Shown here in pieces: positions 45,565 through 54,617 of a stretch of DNA of 64,000 nt (positions are counted from its first letter, which is position 1; each line of letters begins with the position of its first letter). Origin of the DNA: Pseudoalteromonas byunsanensis. GTDB taxonomy: Bacteria > Pseudomonadota > Gammaproteobacteria > Enterobacterales > Alteromonadaceae. The translations under genes were made by a program, and so were the position numbers. The stretch lies in the NCBI RefSeq assembly GCF_001854475.1, contig NZ_MNAN01000035.1, positions 28,732 through 92,731 on the forward strand. Reading direction: 5' to 3'. The notes under the pieces are model-generated. The model saw only the letters and a list, made by a program, of their open reading frames with translations, searched no databases and was not told where the DNA came from.

Positions 45565-46119
45565 ATGACTTTGTTTTATGCCTTAATTGCGCTGGGCTCA
45601 CTGGCGCTTGTATTTGGACTCATACTCGGCTTCGCCGCAGTCAAATACCGTGTTGAAAGCAACCCTATCGTTGATCAAGTAGATGCAATTTTACCTCAAA
45701 CACAATGTGGGCAATGCGGTTACCCCGGATGTCGTCCCTACGCTGAAGCAATAGCCAATGGCGACGAAATAAATAAGTGTCCACCAGGTGGTGAAGCCAC
45801 GGTAAAAAAACTGGCTGATTTAATGGGTGTTGAACCTAAACCATTAGCCGGGGGTGAACAAGCAGAACCTGTAAAAACAGTAGCTTATATTAGAGAAGAT
45901 GAGTGTATTGGTTGTACCAAATGTATTCAAGCCTGTCCGGTTGACGCCATAGTCGGCGCAACAAGACAAATGCATACGGTCATTGACGATGAATGCACTG
46001 GCTGTGATTTATGTGTGGAACCTTGCCCTGTTGATTGTATTGACATGCTTCCGGTTGAGCAAACCAAACAAACCTGGAAATGGCAATTGGACGCCATTGC
46101 CGTTAAACAAATAGATTAA
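45565..46119 (+). CDS. rsxB: Electron transport complex subunit RsxB (ferredoxin-type)
   Basis: Iron-sulfur subunit of 184 residues, anchored by an N-terminal helix (LFYALIALGSLALVFGLILG). The Fe-S domain has CGQCGYPGC near residues 49-57 and a further Cys in NKCPPGG. Two 4Fe-4S ferredoxin motifs follow, CIGCTKCIQACP and CTGCDLCVEPCP. It passes electrons between RsxC and the membrane subunits. Complete and in the usual order. Confidence 0.97.
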   Translation: MTLFYALIALGSLALVFGLILGFAAVKYRVESNPIVDQVDAILPQTQCGQCGYPGCRPYAEAIANGDEINKCPPGGEATVKKLADLMGVEPKPLAGGEQAEPVKTVAYIREDECIGCTKCIQACPVDAIVGATRQMHTVIDDECTGCDLCVEPCPVDCIDMLPVEQTKQTWKWQLDAIAVKQID

Positions 46120-46128
46120 GAGGTTTAA

Positions 46129-48606
46129 GTGGACTCGTTACTTGAACAAATCGAACGTGGTACCCTGTGGCAATTCCCGGGGGGCGTTCACCCACCTCAG
46201 CAAAAGTCACTGTCTAATCAGCAGCCTACAGCAAGGTTGCCATTACCAGACAAGCTTGTATTACCTCTTAAACAGCATATAGGTGCTAATGGCCAGTTAT
46301 TGGTTAAAGAAGGTGACAAAGTACTAAAAGGTCAACCGCTGACTAAACCCACAGCAAACTGGTCACTCCCCGTGCATGCGTCAACATCCGGTGAAATCAC
46401 AGCAATTAAACCATTGCCTTCAGCACATCCTTCGGCTTTGCCAGAGTTGAGTATTGTTATTGCACCCGATGGCAACGACACTTGGTGTGAACTTAATCCC
46501 GTCAGTAATTTGCACGAACTCAGCCACAAAACGCTCATTGATATTTTACACAATGCCGGAATTGCAGGTATGGGAGGCGCAGGTTTTCCAACCTATATTA
46601 AAGCCGATAGCCACCAGCCAATAGAATTTCTTATTGTTAATGGCGTTGAGTGTGAACCTTATATCACCGCTGATGACCTCTTAATGCGTGAACATGCAAA
46701 AGAAATTGTGCAAGGCATTGAAGTAATGCAGCAACTGCTCAAACCGCAACGTATCCTGATTGGCATTGAAGATAACAAACCTGAAGCAATTGCTGCGATG
46801 CAACAGGCAAGTACACATAATACTAAAATTCTAGTACGACCCATACCAACAAAATACCCATCTGGTGGTGAAAAACAGCTTATTCGCGTGCTCACATCGA
46901 AAGAAGTGCCAAGCGCCGGGATCCCTGCAGATATTGGTGTACTAGTACAGAATGTCGGCACCCTGTTCGCTATTAGTGAAGCAATTTATAAAGGTAAGCC
47001 TCTGATTGAGCGTGTTGTAACTGTCACGGGTAACACAATTGGCAAACCACAAAATGTTTGGGCGCTTATTGGCACTGAAATTAAACACCTGCTTGATTGC
47101 CAAGGCTTTACTCCCGTATCTGAGCAACGTGTTGTGATGGGTGGTCCGATGATGGGCTTTACGTTACCTACGGTACGTATTCCGGTGGTAAAAACCACAA
47201 ACTGTATCTTGGCCCCTGACAATCAAGAACTAGCTGAGCCTGGCGATGAAAAAGCCTGTATTCGTTGCAGCGCTTGTGCTGATGCCTGCCCACAAACCTT
47301 GCTCCCTCAACAGTTACAGTGGTTTGCCAAAAGCAAAGACTACGACAAGCTAGAAGCTTACAATCTATTTGATTGTATCGAATGCGGTGCCTGCTCTTAC
47401 GTATGCCCCAGCGAGATCCCTCTGGTGCAATATTACCGAGTAGCTAAGGCTGAGATCAGAGAACAGAAACTAGATCAGATCAAAGCGGAGCGAGCTAAAG
47501 AGCGTTTCGAAGCTCGCAAAGAGCGATTAGAACGCGAGCAGCAAGAAAGACAAAATAAACATAAACGTTCAACCTCTCGTGCGGCCAAACCTGACGCTGA
47601 AAAAGCCAAAGTAGCTGATGCTCTTACCAGAGTAAAACAAAAGCAAGGTGATAAGTCGGCAGTACAAGCAGCGATTGAACGAGCTAAGGCGAAAAAAGCC
47701 GCTGATGGTAGTTTAGAACCTGATAACAGTGAAGTTGCATTGGAACGAGCCAGACGCAAAGAGCAAGCGCGGCAGTACAAGGAGCAAAAGCATTCCGAAG
47801 ACACTGCTGTAAATGAAAATTCGAATGAGAGCAGCAGTAAAAAAGACGCCGTGGCTGCTGCCATAGCACGCGCTAAAGCGAAAAAAGCTGCGCAGCAGGC
47901 CGAGCAACAAAGCGAGCCGCCGCAACACGCGCAAGCCTCTGACTCTGATGCACCAAAAGCAGGTGATGACCCGCGCAAGGCCGCCGTGGCTGCTGCCATA
48001 GCACGCGCCAAGGCAAAGAAAGCCACGCAGCAGGCCGAGCAACAAAGCGAGCCGCCGCAACACGCGCAAGCCTCTGACTCTGGTGTACCAAAAGCAGATG
48101 ACGACCCACGCAAGGCCGCCGTGGCTGCTGCCATAGCACGCGCCAAGGCAAAGAAAGCCGCACAGCAGGCCGAGCAACAAAGCGAGCCGCCGCAACACGC
48201 GCAAGTCTCTGACTCTGGTGTACCAAAAGCAGATGATGACCCGCGCAAGGCCGCCGTGGCTGCTGCCATAGCACGCGCCAAGGCAAAAAAAGCCGCACAG
48301 GCCGAGCAACAAAGCGAGCCGCCGCAACACGCGCAAGCCTCTGACTCTGGTGTACCAAAAACAGATGACGACCCGCGCAAGGCCGCCGTGGCTGCTGCCA
48401 TAGCACGCGCCAAGGCAAAGAAAGCCGCACAGCAGGCCGAGCAACAAAGCGAGCCGCAGACAGAGCCTGCGCCTCAAAGTGAAGATAAATCAGACTCAGA
48501 GCCACAAACGCCAGAGCAAAAACGTCAGGCAGCCATCAAAGCCGCTGTCGCTAAAGCAAAGGCTAAGAAACAAGCCAAAGAACAAGAAGGAAATGATCCG
48601 TCATGA
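46129..48606 (+). CDS. rsxC: Electron transport complex subunit RsxC, with repeated C-terminal tail
   Basis: NADH- and FMN-binding peripheral subunit, 825 residues. The start is a GTG after AAGAGG. The N-terminal SLBB-like region is followed by the flavin/NADH domain (AGMGGAGFPTYIK, NGVECEPYITADD) and two 4Fe-4S motifs, CIRCSACADACP and CIECGACSYVCP, near residues 380 and 420. The last 350 residues are a low-complexity Ala/Lys/Gln/Glu tail with five near-identical 45-residue repeats. Such tails vary greatly in length between RsxC proteins. It overlaps rsxD by 4 nt. Confidence 0.96.
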   Translation: MDSLLEQIERGTLWQFPGGVHPPQQKSLSNQQPTARLPLPDKLVLPLKQHIGANGQLLVKEGDKVLKGQPLTKPTANWSLPVHASTSGEITAIKPLPSAHPSALPELSIVIAPDGNDTWCELNPVSNLHELSHKTLIDILHNAGIAGMGGAGFPTYIKADSHQPIEFLIVNGVECEPYITADDLLMREHAKEIVQGIEVMQQLLKPQRILIGIEDNKPEAIAAMQQASTHNTKILVRPIPTKYPSGGEKQLIRVLTSKEVPSAGIPADIGVLVQNVGTLFAISEAIYKGKPLIERVVTVTGNTIGKPQNVWALIGTEIKHLLDCQGFTPVSEQRVVMGGPMMGFTLPTVRIPVVKTTNCILAPDNQELAEPGDEKACIRCSACADACPQTLLPQQLQWFAKSKDYDKLEAYNLFDCIECGACSYVCPSEIPLVQYYRVAKAEIREQKLDQIKAERAKERFEARKERLEREQQERQNKHKRSTSRAAKPDAEKAKVADALTRVKQKQGDKSAVQAAIERAKAKKAADGSLEPDNSEVALERARRKEQARQYKEQKHSEDTAVNENSNESSSKKDAVAAAIARAKAKKAAQQAEQQSEPPQHAQASDSDAPKAGDDPRKAAVAAAIARAKAKKATQQAEQQSEPPQHAQASDSGVPKADDDPRKAAVAAAIARAKAKKAAQQAEQQSEPPQHAQVSDSGVPKADDDPRKAAVAAAIARAKAKKAAQAEQQSEPPQHAQASDSGVPKTDDDPRKAAVAAAIARAKAKKAAQQAEQQSEPQTEPAPQSEDKSDSEPQTPEQKRQAAIKAAVAKAKAKKQAKEQEGNDPS
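47845..48462 (+). repeat. Tandem 135-bp repeats in the rsxC tail
   Basis: About 4.6 copies of a 135-bp unit start at 47845, 47980, 48115, 48250 and 48382. Each encodes AAVAAAIARAKAKKA, then a Gln/Glu-rich stretch with SEPPQHAQ, then SDSGVPKADDDPRK. The fourth copy lacks one codon (132 bp). Near-identity at DNA level implies recent expansion or ongoing homogenisation. Confidence 0.95.
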
Positions 48607-49661
48607 AACTAAGCATGGCCTCATCCCCACACAATCACAATCATAAAAACCTGAGTAGACTGATGCTTACGGTCATCGCGGCCTGTATTCCTGGTATTAT
48701 TGCTCAGTGTTATTTCTTTGGTTTTGGTGTGATTGTACAACTGCTTTTAGCGCTAATCACCGCCAGCCTCAGTGAAGCCTTGATGTTGAGCATTCGTAAA
48801 CGACCAGTTTGGCCAGCCCTTAGTGATGGCAGCGCTTGGTTAACTGCTGTGTTACTGGCTATCAGTATTCCGCCGCTTGCCCCGTGGTGGGTGATTGTGA
48901 TCGGTACAGTGTTTGCTATTGCCATGGTTAAACAGCTCTATGGAGGGTTAGGTTTTAATTTGTTTAACCCAGCTATGGCAGCTTACGTGTTATTACTGAT
49001 CTCGTTCCCAGTACAAATGACAAGTTGGACACCTGTCACCAGCCTGCTTGCCCAACCGCTGAGCTTAGCTGATCAAGTAACACTGATTTTCTTCGAATAC
49101 TCAGCAAATCATCAAGACCTACTCAGTGCGATGACATCGGTCGATGGCACGACCATGGCTACACCGCTTGATACCTTAAAAACAGCTGTATCACAAAACT
49201 TTACTGTGACTGAAGCGATGATGGGTGAACAATTTACCGCCTTCGCTGGCATTGGTTGGATGTGGGTTAACCTCGCTTTCCTAGTTGGCGGCCTATTTTT
49301 ATTAAAAGCAAAAGTGATTAACTGGCATATACCTGTTGCGCTACTTGGTACACTGGCATTTTGTTCCGCCATTGGCTTTATCATTGCACCTGGAAGTCAT
49401 GCTGGCAGCTTATTTCACTTGCTTAGCGGCGGTACCATGCTAGGTGCATTTTTTATCGCCACTGATCCTGTGTCGGCCTCCACCACAAATCGTGGTCGAT
49501 TGATTTACGGCGCTTGCATCGGCTTGCTGGTATATTTGATCCGCAACTACGGTGGTTATCCGGATGCCGTTGCCTTTGCGGTGTTAATTATGAACATGGC
49601 AGTGCCTTTAATCGATCACTACACGCAACCACGCACTTACGGCCATGGAGTAGCAAAATGA
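48603..49661 (+). CDS. rsxD: Electron transport complex subunit RsxD
   Basis: Membrane subunit of 352 residues with about ten helices. It carries covalent FMN on a Thr in relatives; the corresponding region here is DGTTMATPLDTLKT near residues 180-193. GGLGFNLFNPAMAAY is a conserved helix segment. The ATG overlaps the rsxC stop (ATGA), and its own stop overlaps the rsxG start in the same manner. Confidence 0.95.
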   Translation: MKLSMASSPHNHNHKNLSRLMLTVIAACIPGIIAQCYFFGFGVIVQLLLALITASLSEALMLSIRKRPVWPALSDGSAWLTAVLLAISIPPLAPWWVIVIGTVFAIAMVKQLYGGLGFNLFNPAMAAYVLLLISFPVQMTSWTPVTSLLAQPLSLADQVTLIFFEYSANHQDLLSAMTSVDGTTMATPLDTLKTAVSQNFTVTEAMMGEQFTAFAGIGWMWVNLAFLVGGLFLLKAKVINWHIPVALLGTLAFCSAIGFIIAPGSHAGSLFHLLSGGTMLGAFFIATDPVSASTTNRGRLIYGACIGLLVYLIRNYGGYPDAVAFAVLIMNMAVPLIDHYTQPRTYGHGVAK

Positions 49662-50296
49662 TAGCGCAATCTATGTATCGAAATGGAGCGATTTTAACGG
49701 CCTTTGCACTGGCAACTACAGGCAGCGTAGCAATAGTACAATCAATGACCGCACAACGGATTGCTTTACAGGAAAAGCAGCACCTGATGCAGCTATTAGG
49801 GCAAGTTTTAAGCACCGATGAATATGACAATACCTTGTATCTAGACTGCACCCGTAGCAACGCGCCCGAACTTGGGCCCGGTTCACCACATATTATTTAT
49901 CGTGCAACCAAAGCAGGACAGCCTGCAGCCCTATTAGTACGCCACGTTACACCAAAAGGTTACAGCGGTAATATTGATATTTTAACTGCCGTTAAAGCCG
50001 ATGGCAGTATTAGCGGAGTGCGCGTCACTCGTCATGAAGAAACTCCAGGCCTTGGTGATAAGGTAGAGCTGGCAAAGTCTGATTGGATCACCACATTCAA
50101 CGGTCTCACTGTTAACGCAGATAACGCAAAACAATTCGCAGTTAAAAAAGACGGCGGTCAATTTGACCAGTTTACAGGGGCCACTATCACGCCGCGTGCC
50201 GTTGTTGCCTCAGTGAAACAAGCTGTGGAGTATACACAACAAAACTTTGCCGCCTTATTTGCAGCTAAGAACCTGTGCAATGGAGACGTACAATGA
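49658..50296 (+). CDS. rsxG: Electron transport complex subunit RsxG
   Basis: Membrane-anchored, periplasmic FMN-binding subunit of 212 residues. A single N-terminal helix (AILTAFALATTGSVAIVQSM) precedes the FMN-binding domain. The flavinylation site is FTGATITPRAVV, where a Thr is covalently modified in RnfG. The frame is open 48 codons upstream inside rsxD, but the ATG at 49658 overlaps the rsxD stop and gives the normal N-terminus. Confidence 0.95.
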   Translation: MIAQSMYRNGAILTAFALATTGSVAIVQSMTAQRIALQEKQHLMQLLGQVLSTDEYDNTLYLDCTRSNAPELGPGSPHIIYRATKAGQPAALLVRHVTPKGYSGNIDILTAVKADGSISGVRVTRHEETPGLGDKVELAKSDWITTFNGLTVNADNAKQFAVKKDGGQFDQFTGATITPRAVVASVKQAVEYTQQNFAALFAAKNLCNGDVQ

Positions 50297-50991
50297 GTGA
50301 AATGAAAACCTTGTTCAAAGAAGGTGTGTGGGTAAACAATCCCGCCCTTGTACAACTATTAGGGTTATGTCCACTGTTGGCAGTTACAAGCACAATTACC
50401 AATGCGCTGGGACTAGGGCTGGCAACTTTGTTAGTATTGGTGGGCTCTAATGTGACCGTTTCAGTGGTACGTAATTGGGTCCCTAAAGACATTCGTATTC
50501 CTGTTTTTGTTATGATCATCGCAGCGTTTGTGACCATAGTACAACTGTTGATGAACGCCTATACCTTTGGTTTATATCAATCCTTGGGAATATTTATCCC
50601 TTTGATTGTGACTAACTGTGCCATCATCGGCCGAGCAGAGGCTTTCGCCTCTAAAAACAACGCACTACTTAGCGCTTGGGATGGCGTTATGATGGGCCTA
50701 GGTTTTGCCATCGTATTAATTGTGCTCGGCACCCTACGTGAGTTGATTGGCCAAGGTACCCTGTTTGATGGTGCAAACTTGTTACTGGGCCCGTGGGCTG
50801 CTAGTTTGCGAGTGGAAGTTTTTCAGTTTGACAGTCAATTCTTAGTAGCGATTTTACCACCAGGTGCATTCCTCGGCTTAGGGCTACTGATCGCCGCTAA
50901 AAATGTAATTGATGCACAGATTAAAGCAAAAGCGGCCCCTTCAACAGAGCCAGAAAAAGCGCCCAGAGCTCGCGTCACTAGTTTAACGTAA
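50293..50991 (+). CDS. rsxE: Electron transport complex subunit RsxE
   Basis: Six-helix membrane subunit of 232 residues, paralogue of RsxA (FKEGVWVNNPALVQLLGLCP). Conserved IPLIVTNCAIIGRAEAFASK is visible near residues 105-124. The ATG at 50293 overlaps the rsxG stop (ATGA); an earlier in-frame ATG six codons upstream is less likely. It lies 18 bp before nth. Confidence 0.95.
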   Translation: MSEMKTLFKEGVWVNNPALVQLLGLCPLLAVTSTITNALGLGLATLLVLVGSNVTVSVVRNWVPKDIRIPVFVMIIAAFVTIVQLLMNAYTFGLYQSLGIFIPLIVTNCAIIGRAEAFASKNNALLSAWDGVMMGLGFAIVLIVLGTLRELIGQGTLFDGANLLLGPWAASLRVEVFQFDSQFLVAILPPGAFLGLGLLIAAKNVIDAQIKAKAAPSTEPEKAPRARVTSLT

Positions 50992-51009
50992 AAGAATAAA
51001 GAAGCAGTT

Positions 51010-51642
51010 ATGAACAAACAAAAACGTATTGAAATACTCACCCGCCTGCGCGATGACAATCCACATCCAGAAACTGAGCTTGAGTACTCATCGGCGTTTG
51101 AATTGTTAGTGGCGGTTACCCTGTCTGCACAGGCCACCGATGTGGGGGTCAACAAAGCCACTCGTAAACTGTTTCCTGTTGCCAATACGCCACAAGGCAT
51201 TTTAGATTTGGGCTTAGAGGGCTTGCGCGACTACATTAAAACCATTGGCCTATTTAACTCAAAAGCAAACAACGTCTATAAAATGTGCCAAATTTTGGTT
51301 GAAAAGCACGCCAGTGAAGTACCTGAAAACCGAGAAGCGCTTGAAGCTCTACCTGGCGTGGGTAGAAAAACTGCTAACGTGGTATTGAACACCGCTTTTG
51401 GCTGGCCCACCATCGCCGTAGATACGCACATCTTCCGCGTTTCTAACCGCACTAAATTTGCCATGGGTAAAGATGTTGTAGCTGTAGAACAAAAGCTTGA
51501 AAAGGTGGTGCCTAAAGAGTTTAAAGTTGACGTTCACCACTGGCTTATTCTTCACGGGCGTTATGTGTGTACCGCTCGTAAACCTAAATGCGGTTCTTGT
51601 ATGATTGAAGACTTGTGTGAGTTTAAGGATAAGACTGAGTAG
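51010..51642 (+). CDS. nth: Endonuclease III (DNA glycosylase/AP lyase)
   Basis: Base-excision repair enzyme for oxidised pyrimidines. The 210-residue protein has the helix-hairpin-helix LPGVGRKTANVVLN with the catalytic Lys, the catalytic Asp in AVDTHIFRVSNR and the 4Fe-4S loop with spacing C-x6-C-x2-C-x5-C (CTARKPKCGSCMIEDLC) near the end. It closes the rsx operon, a conserved link in gammaproteobacteria. Displaced fragments matching its last 50 or so codons lie 4.8 and 6.8 kb downstream, marking this 3' end as an insertion hotspot. Confidence 0.98.
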   Translation: MNKQKRIEILTRLRDDNPHPETELEYSSAFELLVAVTLSAQATDVGVNKATRKLFPVANTPQGILDLGLEGLRDYIKTIGLFNSKANNVYKMCQILVEKHASEVPENREALEALPGVGRKTANVVLNTAFGWPTIAVDTHIFRVSNRTKFAMGKDVVAVEQKLEKVVPKEFKVDVHHWLILHGRYVCTARKPKCGSCMIEDLCEFKDKTE

Positions 51643-51782
51643 AGCCATCCTTTCAACTACTTGTTCTGTGGCTTTGATAACTTGAATACATACCTCAGGA
51701 TTTTGAGCACAGTCTTTTGCCGCTATTAAATGGCTGCCCCACTATTCTATGTAAATCATATTTATGACCTAGTGCAGGCTCA

Positions 51783-51829
51783 ATTATAGTTAAAGGTAAC
51801 GGCTATGTTACCTTTAACTTAACTATAAT
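51783..51829 (-). terminator. Hairpin at the end of the curA-like gene
   Basis: A perfect 13-bp inverted repeat, AGTTAAAGGTAAC with its complement, plus an outer ATTATAGT/ACTATAAT extension, lies beside the stop codon of the minus-strand gene. A and T tracts flank it, so it probably ends transcription from both sides. Confidence 0.75.
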
Positions 51830-52872
51830 TATTTGAGTTCGTCAGGCCCTACTCGTACAACTAATTTACCAAAGTTTTCACCCTTTAATAAACCGATAAA
51901 AGCGCTTACAGAATTTTCAAGCCCGTCAACAACATGCTCTTTATAGGTTATTTGTCCGGCCAATAACCATTTTTCCATTTGCTGACTAAACTCGCCATGT
52001 CGATGGCCGTAATCATCAAAGACAATAAAACCCTGCATTTTAATGCGTTTCGTTAATAACATGCCCATTAATAAAGATAGTCTGTCAGGGCCACTGGGTA
52101 GTTCAGTTGCGTTATACTGAGAAATGAGTCCACATAAAGGCACCCGCGCACAGCTATTTAATAGCGGCATCACCGCGTCAAATACTTTACCGCCCACATT
52201 TTCAAAATACACATCAATACCCGATGAACAAACTTTTGCTAATTGCTGTGCTAAATCATCACTTTTGTGATCGAGACAGTAATCAAACCCTAACGTCTCA
52301 ACCGCATATCGGCATTTGCTCTGGCCACCTGCAATACCCACCACTTTACAACCTTGTAACTTAGCGATTTGGCCCACTAAACTGCCCACTGCACCTGTTG
52401 CCGCAGCAACCACTACTGTTTCACCTGCTTTGGGCTGACCAATATCAAGTAAGCCCATATAAGCCGTTAATCCAGGCATCCCCAATACGCCTAAAGCATG
52501 TGAATGGTTAGCCATGTTATTATCAAGCTTGAGTAATTCATCTCCTTTAGCGACGCTATAATCCTGCCAACCGCCAAAAGCAACAACCCAATCACCTTGT
52601 TTATAATCTTCATGCCTTGATGCTTCTACTCGACATACGCTACCACCAACCATCACCTCATTTAAAGCAACGGGATCAGCATAAGATTTAGCATCATTCA
52701 TTCGACCTCGCATATATGGGTCAAGAGAAAGATAAATGGTACGCAGCAAAACTTCTCCTGCTTCAGGTGTTGGCTTTTCACTTTGAACTAGGTTGAAGTT
52801 TTCAGCTACTGGGGCGCCTGATGGCCTTGATGCTAAAAGAATTTGGCGGTTTATATCAGTTGTTTGAGTCAT
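51829..52872 (-). CDS. curA: NADPH-dependent quinone/enone reductase, CurA-like (zinc-independent MDR)
   Basis: Medium-chain dehydrogenase/reductase of 347 residues that reduces reactive alkenals, enones or quinones with NADPH. The N-terminus has NRQILLASRPSGAPVAENF and LSLDPYMRGRMNDAKSYA, typical of the leukotriene B4 dehydrogenase/CurA group, and the Rossmann site is AATGAVGSLVGQIAKLQG near residues 155-172. No zinc ligands are present. It is the last gene of a minus-strand cluster with an alcohol dehydrogenase, a broken ohr gene and a DJ-1-like gene, all suited to electrophile detoxification. Confidence 0.88.
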   Translation of the reverse strand: MTQTTDINRQILLASRPSGAPVAENFNLVQSEKPTPEAGEVLLRTIYLSLDPYMRGRMNDAKSYADPVALNEVMVGGSVCRVEASRHEDYKQGDWVVAFGGWQDYSVAKGDELLKLDNNMANHSHALGVLGMPGLTAYMGLLDIGQPKAGETVVVAAATGAVGSLVGQIAKLQGCKVVGIAGGQSKCRYAVETLGFDYCLDHKSDDLAQQLAKVCSSGIDVYFENVGGKVFDAVMPLLNSCARVPLCGLISQYNATELPSGPDRLSLLMGMLLTKRIKMQGFIVFDDYGHRHGEFSQQMEKWLLAGQITYKEHVVDGLENSVSAFIGLLKGENFGKLVVRVGPDELK

Positions 52873-52945
52873 AATACTTCCATAATAAAAGGGGTGACGA
52901 GTGGCGTGTAGAATTTCCTATGCGCCACTTGTGCTTGTCTGGTAG

Positions 52946-54103
52946 TTATAATGCTTGAATTAAGATCTCACGACTTTTATCTAAGGTTATATCACCGTGT
53001 TCACCAAGTGCCGTCATACCATGTTCTTCTAATCGCTTAATAAGTAAGTCAATATCTTTGATGCCAAGGTCAACGTCAGACAATCGAGTAGGTACTTGCA
53101 TTTTAGTGAAAAACTGTTCGGTTAAGAGAATCGCTTGATCAATACGAGTATCATCATCACCTTCAGTTAATTGCCAAACTCGCGATGCATATTGGAGTAA
53201 TTTCTCACGCTTTTTATCGCGACAGACTTTCATTACTGCCGGCAATACTATAGATAGGGTACGTGCGTGATCAATTCCGAATGCCCCAGTTAATTCATGG
53301 CCTATCATATGTGTTGACCAATCTTGTGGGACACCAGCACCAATCAGGCCATTTAATGCCATGGTTGCCGACCACATAATATTGGCTCTAACTTCTAGGT
53401 TTTCTTTAGTTGCAGGCTCTAGGGCTTTAGGCCCTTCTTCAATCAAGGTTTGCAATAGCCCTTCACTAAAACGATCCTGTACCTTGCCATTAACGCTATA
53501 GGTTAAATACTGCTCGATAGTATGAACAAATGCATCAACTACACCATTGCCGATTTGACGATCCGATAGTGACAAAGTGACTTTTGGATCTAACACTGCA
53601 AATAGTGGGCGAACCAGAGGGCTTGAAAATGGTAGTTTATTTCCGTCTCGAGTGACAACAGAGTTACCATTACTTTCAGAGCCTGTGGCAGGAAGAGTTA
53701 AAACCGCGCCAATAGGTAGTGCCTGCGTAATGGTTTGCTGCTTAGCAAGTATATTCCAAGGGTCATTGCCATCAAATAAAGTGGCAGCGGCAATAAATTT
53801 AGCGCCATCAACGACAGAGCCACCACCAACTGCAAGTATATAATCAATACTGTGTGCTTTAATGATCTTTTGAGCTTTCATTAAGGTGTCATAACTTGGG
53901 TTTGGCTCAATACCTGAAAATTCAAACCAAGTGTGTTTATTAAGCGCACTAACCACTTGTTGATATACCCCATTACTTTTTATTGAGCCACCACCATAAA
54001 CCAGTAACACTCTTGCATCTAATGGGATCTCTTGGGAAATGGCGGCAATTTGCCCTTCACCAAAGTGAATACGGGTTGGGTTTTGAAAACTGAAATCTAA
54101 CAT
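52946..54103 (-). CDS. yqhD: Iron-containing alcohol/aldehyde dehydrogenase, YqhD-like
   Basis: Group III alcohol dehydrogenase of 385 residues, probably an NADPH-dependent aldehyde reductase. The nucleotide loop is ILAVGGGSVVDGAKFIA near residues 90-106. Metal-binding residues fall in VVDAFVHTIEQYL (Asp, His), HMIGHELTGAFGIDHARTLS (two His). The N-terminus LDFSFQNPTRIHFGEGQI is YqhD-like. It shares direction and probably transcript with its neighbours. Confidence 0.9.
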   Translation of the reverse strand: MLDFSFQNPTRIHFGEGQIAAISQEIPLDARVLLVYGGGSIKSNGVYQQVVSALNKHTWFEFSGIEPNPSYDTLMKAQKIIKAHSIDYILAVGGGSVVDGAKFIAAATLFDGNDPWNILAKQQTITQALPIGAVLTLPATGSESNGNSVVTRDGNKLPFSSPLVRPLFAVLDPKVTLSLSDRQIGNGVVDAFVHTIEQYLTYSVNGKVQDRFSEGLLQTLIEEGPKALEPATKENLEVRANIMWSATMALNGLIGAGVPQDWSTHMIGHELTGAFGIDHARTLSIVLPAVMKVCRDKKREKLLQYASRVWQLTEGDDDTRIDQAILLTEQFFTKMQVPTRLSDVDLGIKDIDLLIKRLEEHGMTALGEHGDITLDKSREILIQAL

Positions 54104-54153
54104 TGTTATATCCTAAAGTGTTTTACGTAAGTAATTTTTAAATAAGTTCGGTA

Positions 54154-54566
54154 TTAAATAATGGTTAAGCTCACGCCAATGTTACCGCGTGTAGCGTGTG
54201 AGTACGGGCAGACTTGATGTGCTTTCTCTACCACGTACTGTGCATTTTTATCCATATCACCTAATGCCATCGTAAGTCTCACTGCTATGTCAAAACCACC
54301 TTCAACTGTACCTATCTCGACTTCTGAATTGATATAAGTCTCGCGAGGTAAAGCTGCTTTCTCTTGACCCGCAACAAATCTTAATGCGCCAATAAAACAA
54401 GCGGCATAACCCGCTGCAACTAATTGCTCAAGATTAGTGCCCTGCCCGTCATCGCCGCCTAAACCTTTGAGTGTTGTAATCGGCCGTCGTCTGATTTTGC
54501 AGTGCCTTCACGACTACCAGTGGCTGTTACTTTTGCGACATAAGCTATGTTCTGTAATTTTTTCAT
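54154..54566 (-). pseudogene. Ohr/OsmC-family peroxide reductase, frameshifted
   Basis: The minus strand starts MKKLQNIAYVAKVTATGSREG from the ATG at 54566 and hits a stop after about 33 codons. Joining the next frame near 54485 restores the whole protein: TTLKGLGGDDGQGTNLEQLV, the first Cys in AAGYAACFIGAL and the second in HQVCPYSHATRGN, to a stop at 54154. One missing base near 54485 explains it. Ohr enzymes reduce organic hydroperoxides through these two Cys. Either a real recent pseudogene or a sequencing error. Confidence 0.85.
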
Positions 54567-54617
54567 CTTGAATTACAGTTAACTTTTGCGAAGTAATATG
54601 TTTATAAATACGTTAGT

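Noticed and set aside
47475..48505. Long minus-strand ORFs (up to 312 codons) antisense to the rsxC tail
   Set aside because: They follow from the GC-rich, Ala/Lys-coding tandem repeats, have Cys- and Leu-rich unnatural composition, and no ribosome binding site; rsxC is conserved in the sense frame.
51010..51642. Classical integrative element using the nth 3' end as attB
   Set aside because: No integrase gene lies between nth and the remnants, and the remnants differ from nth along their length instead of sharing one exact core. Not excluded for an element that lost its integrase, so the hotspot is reported without naming a mechanism.
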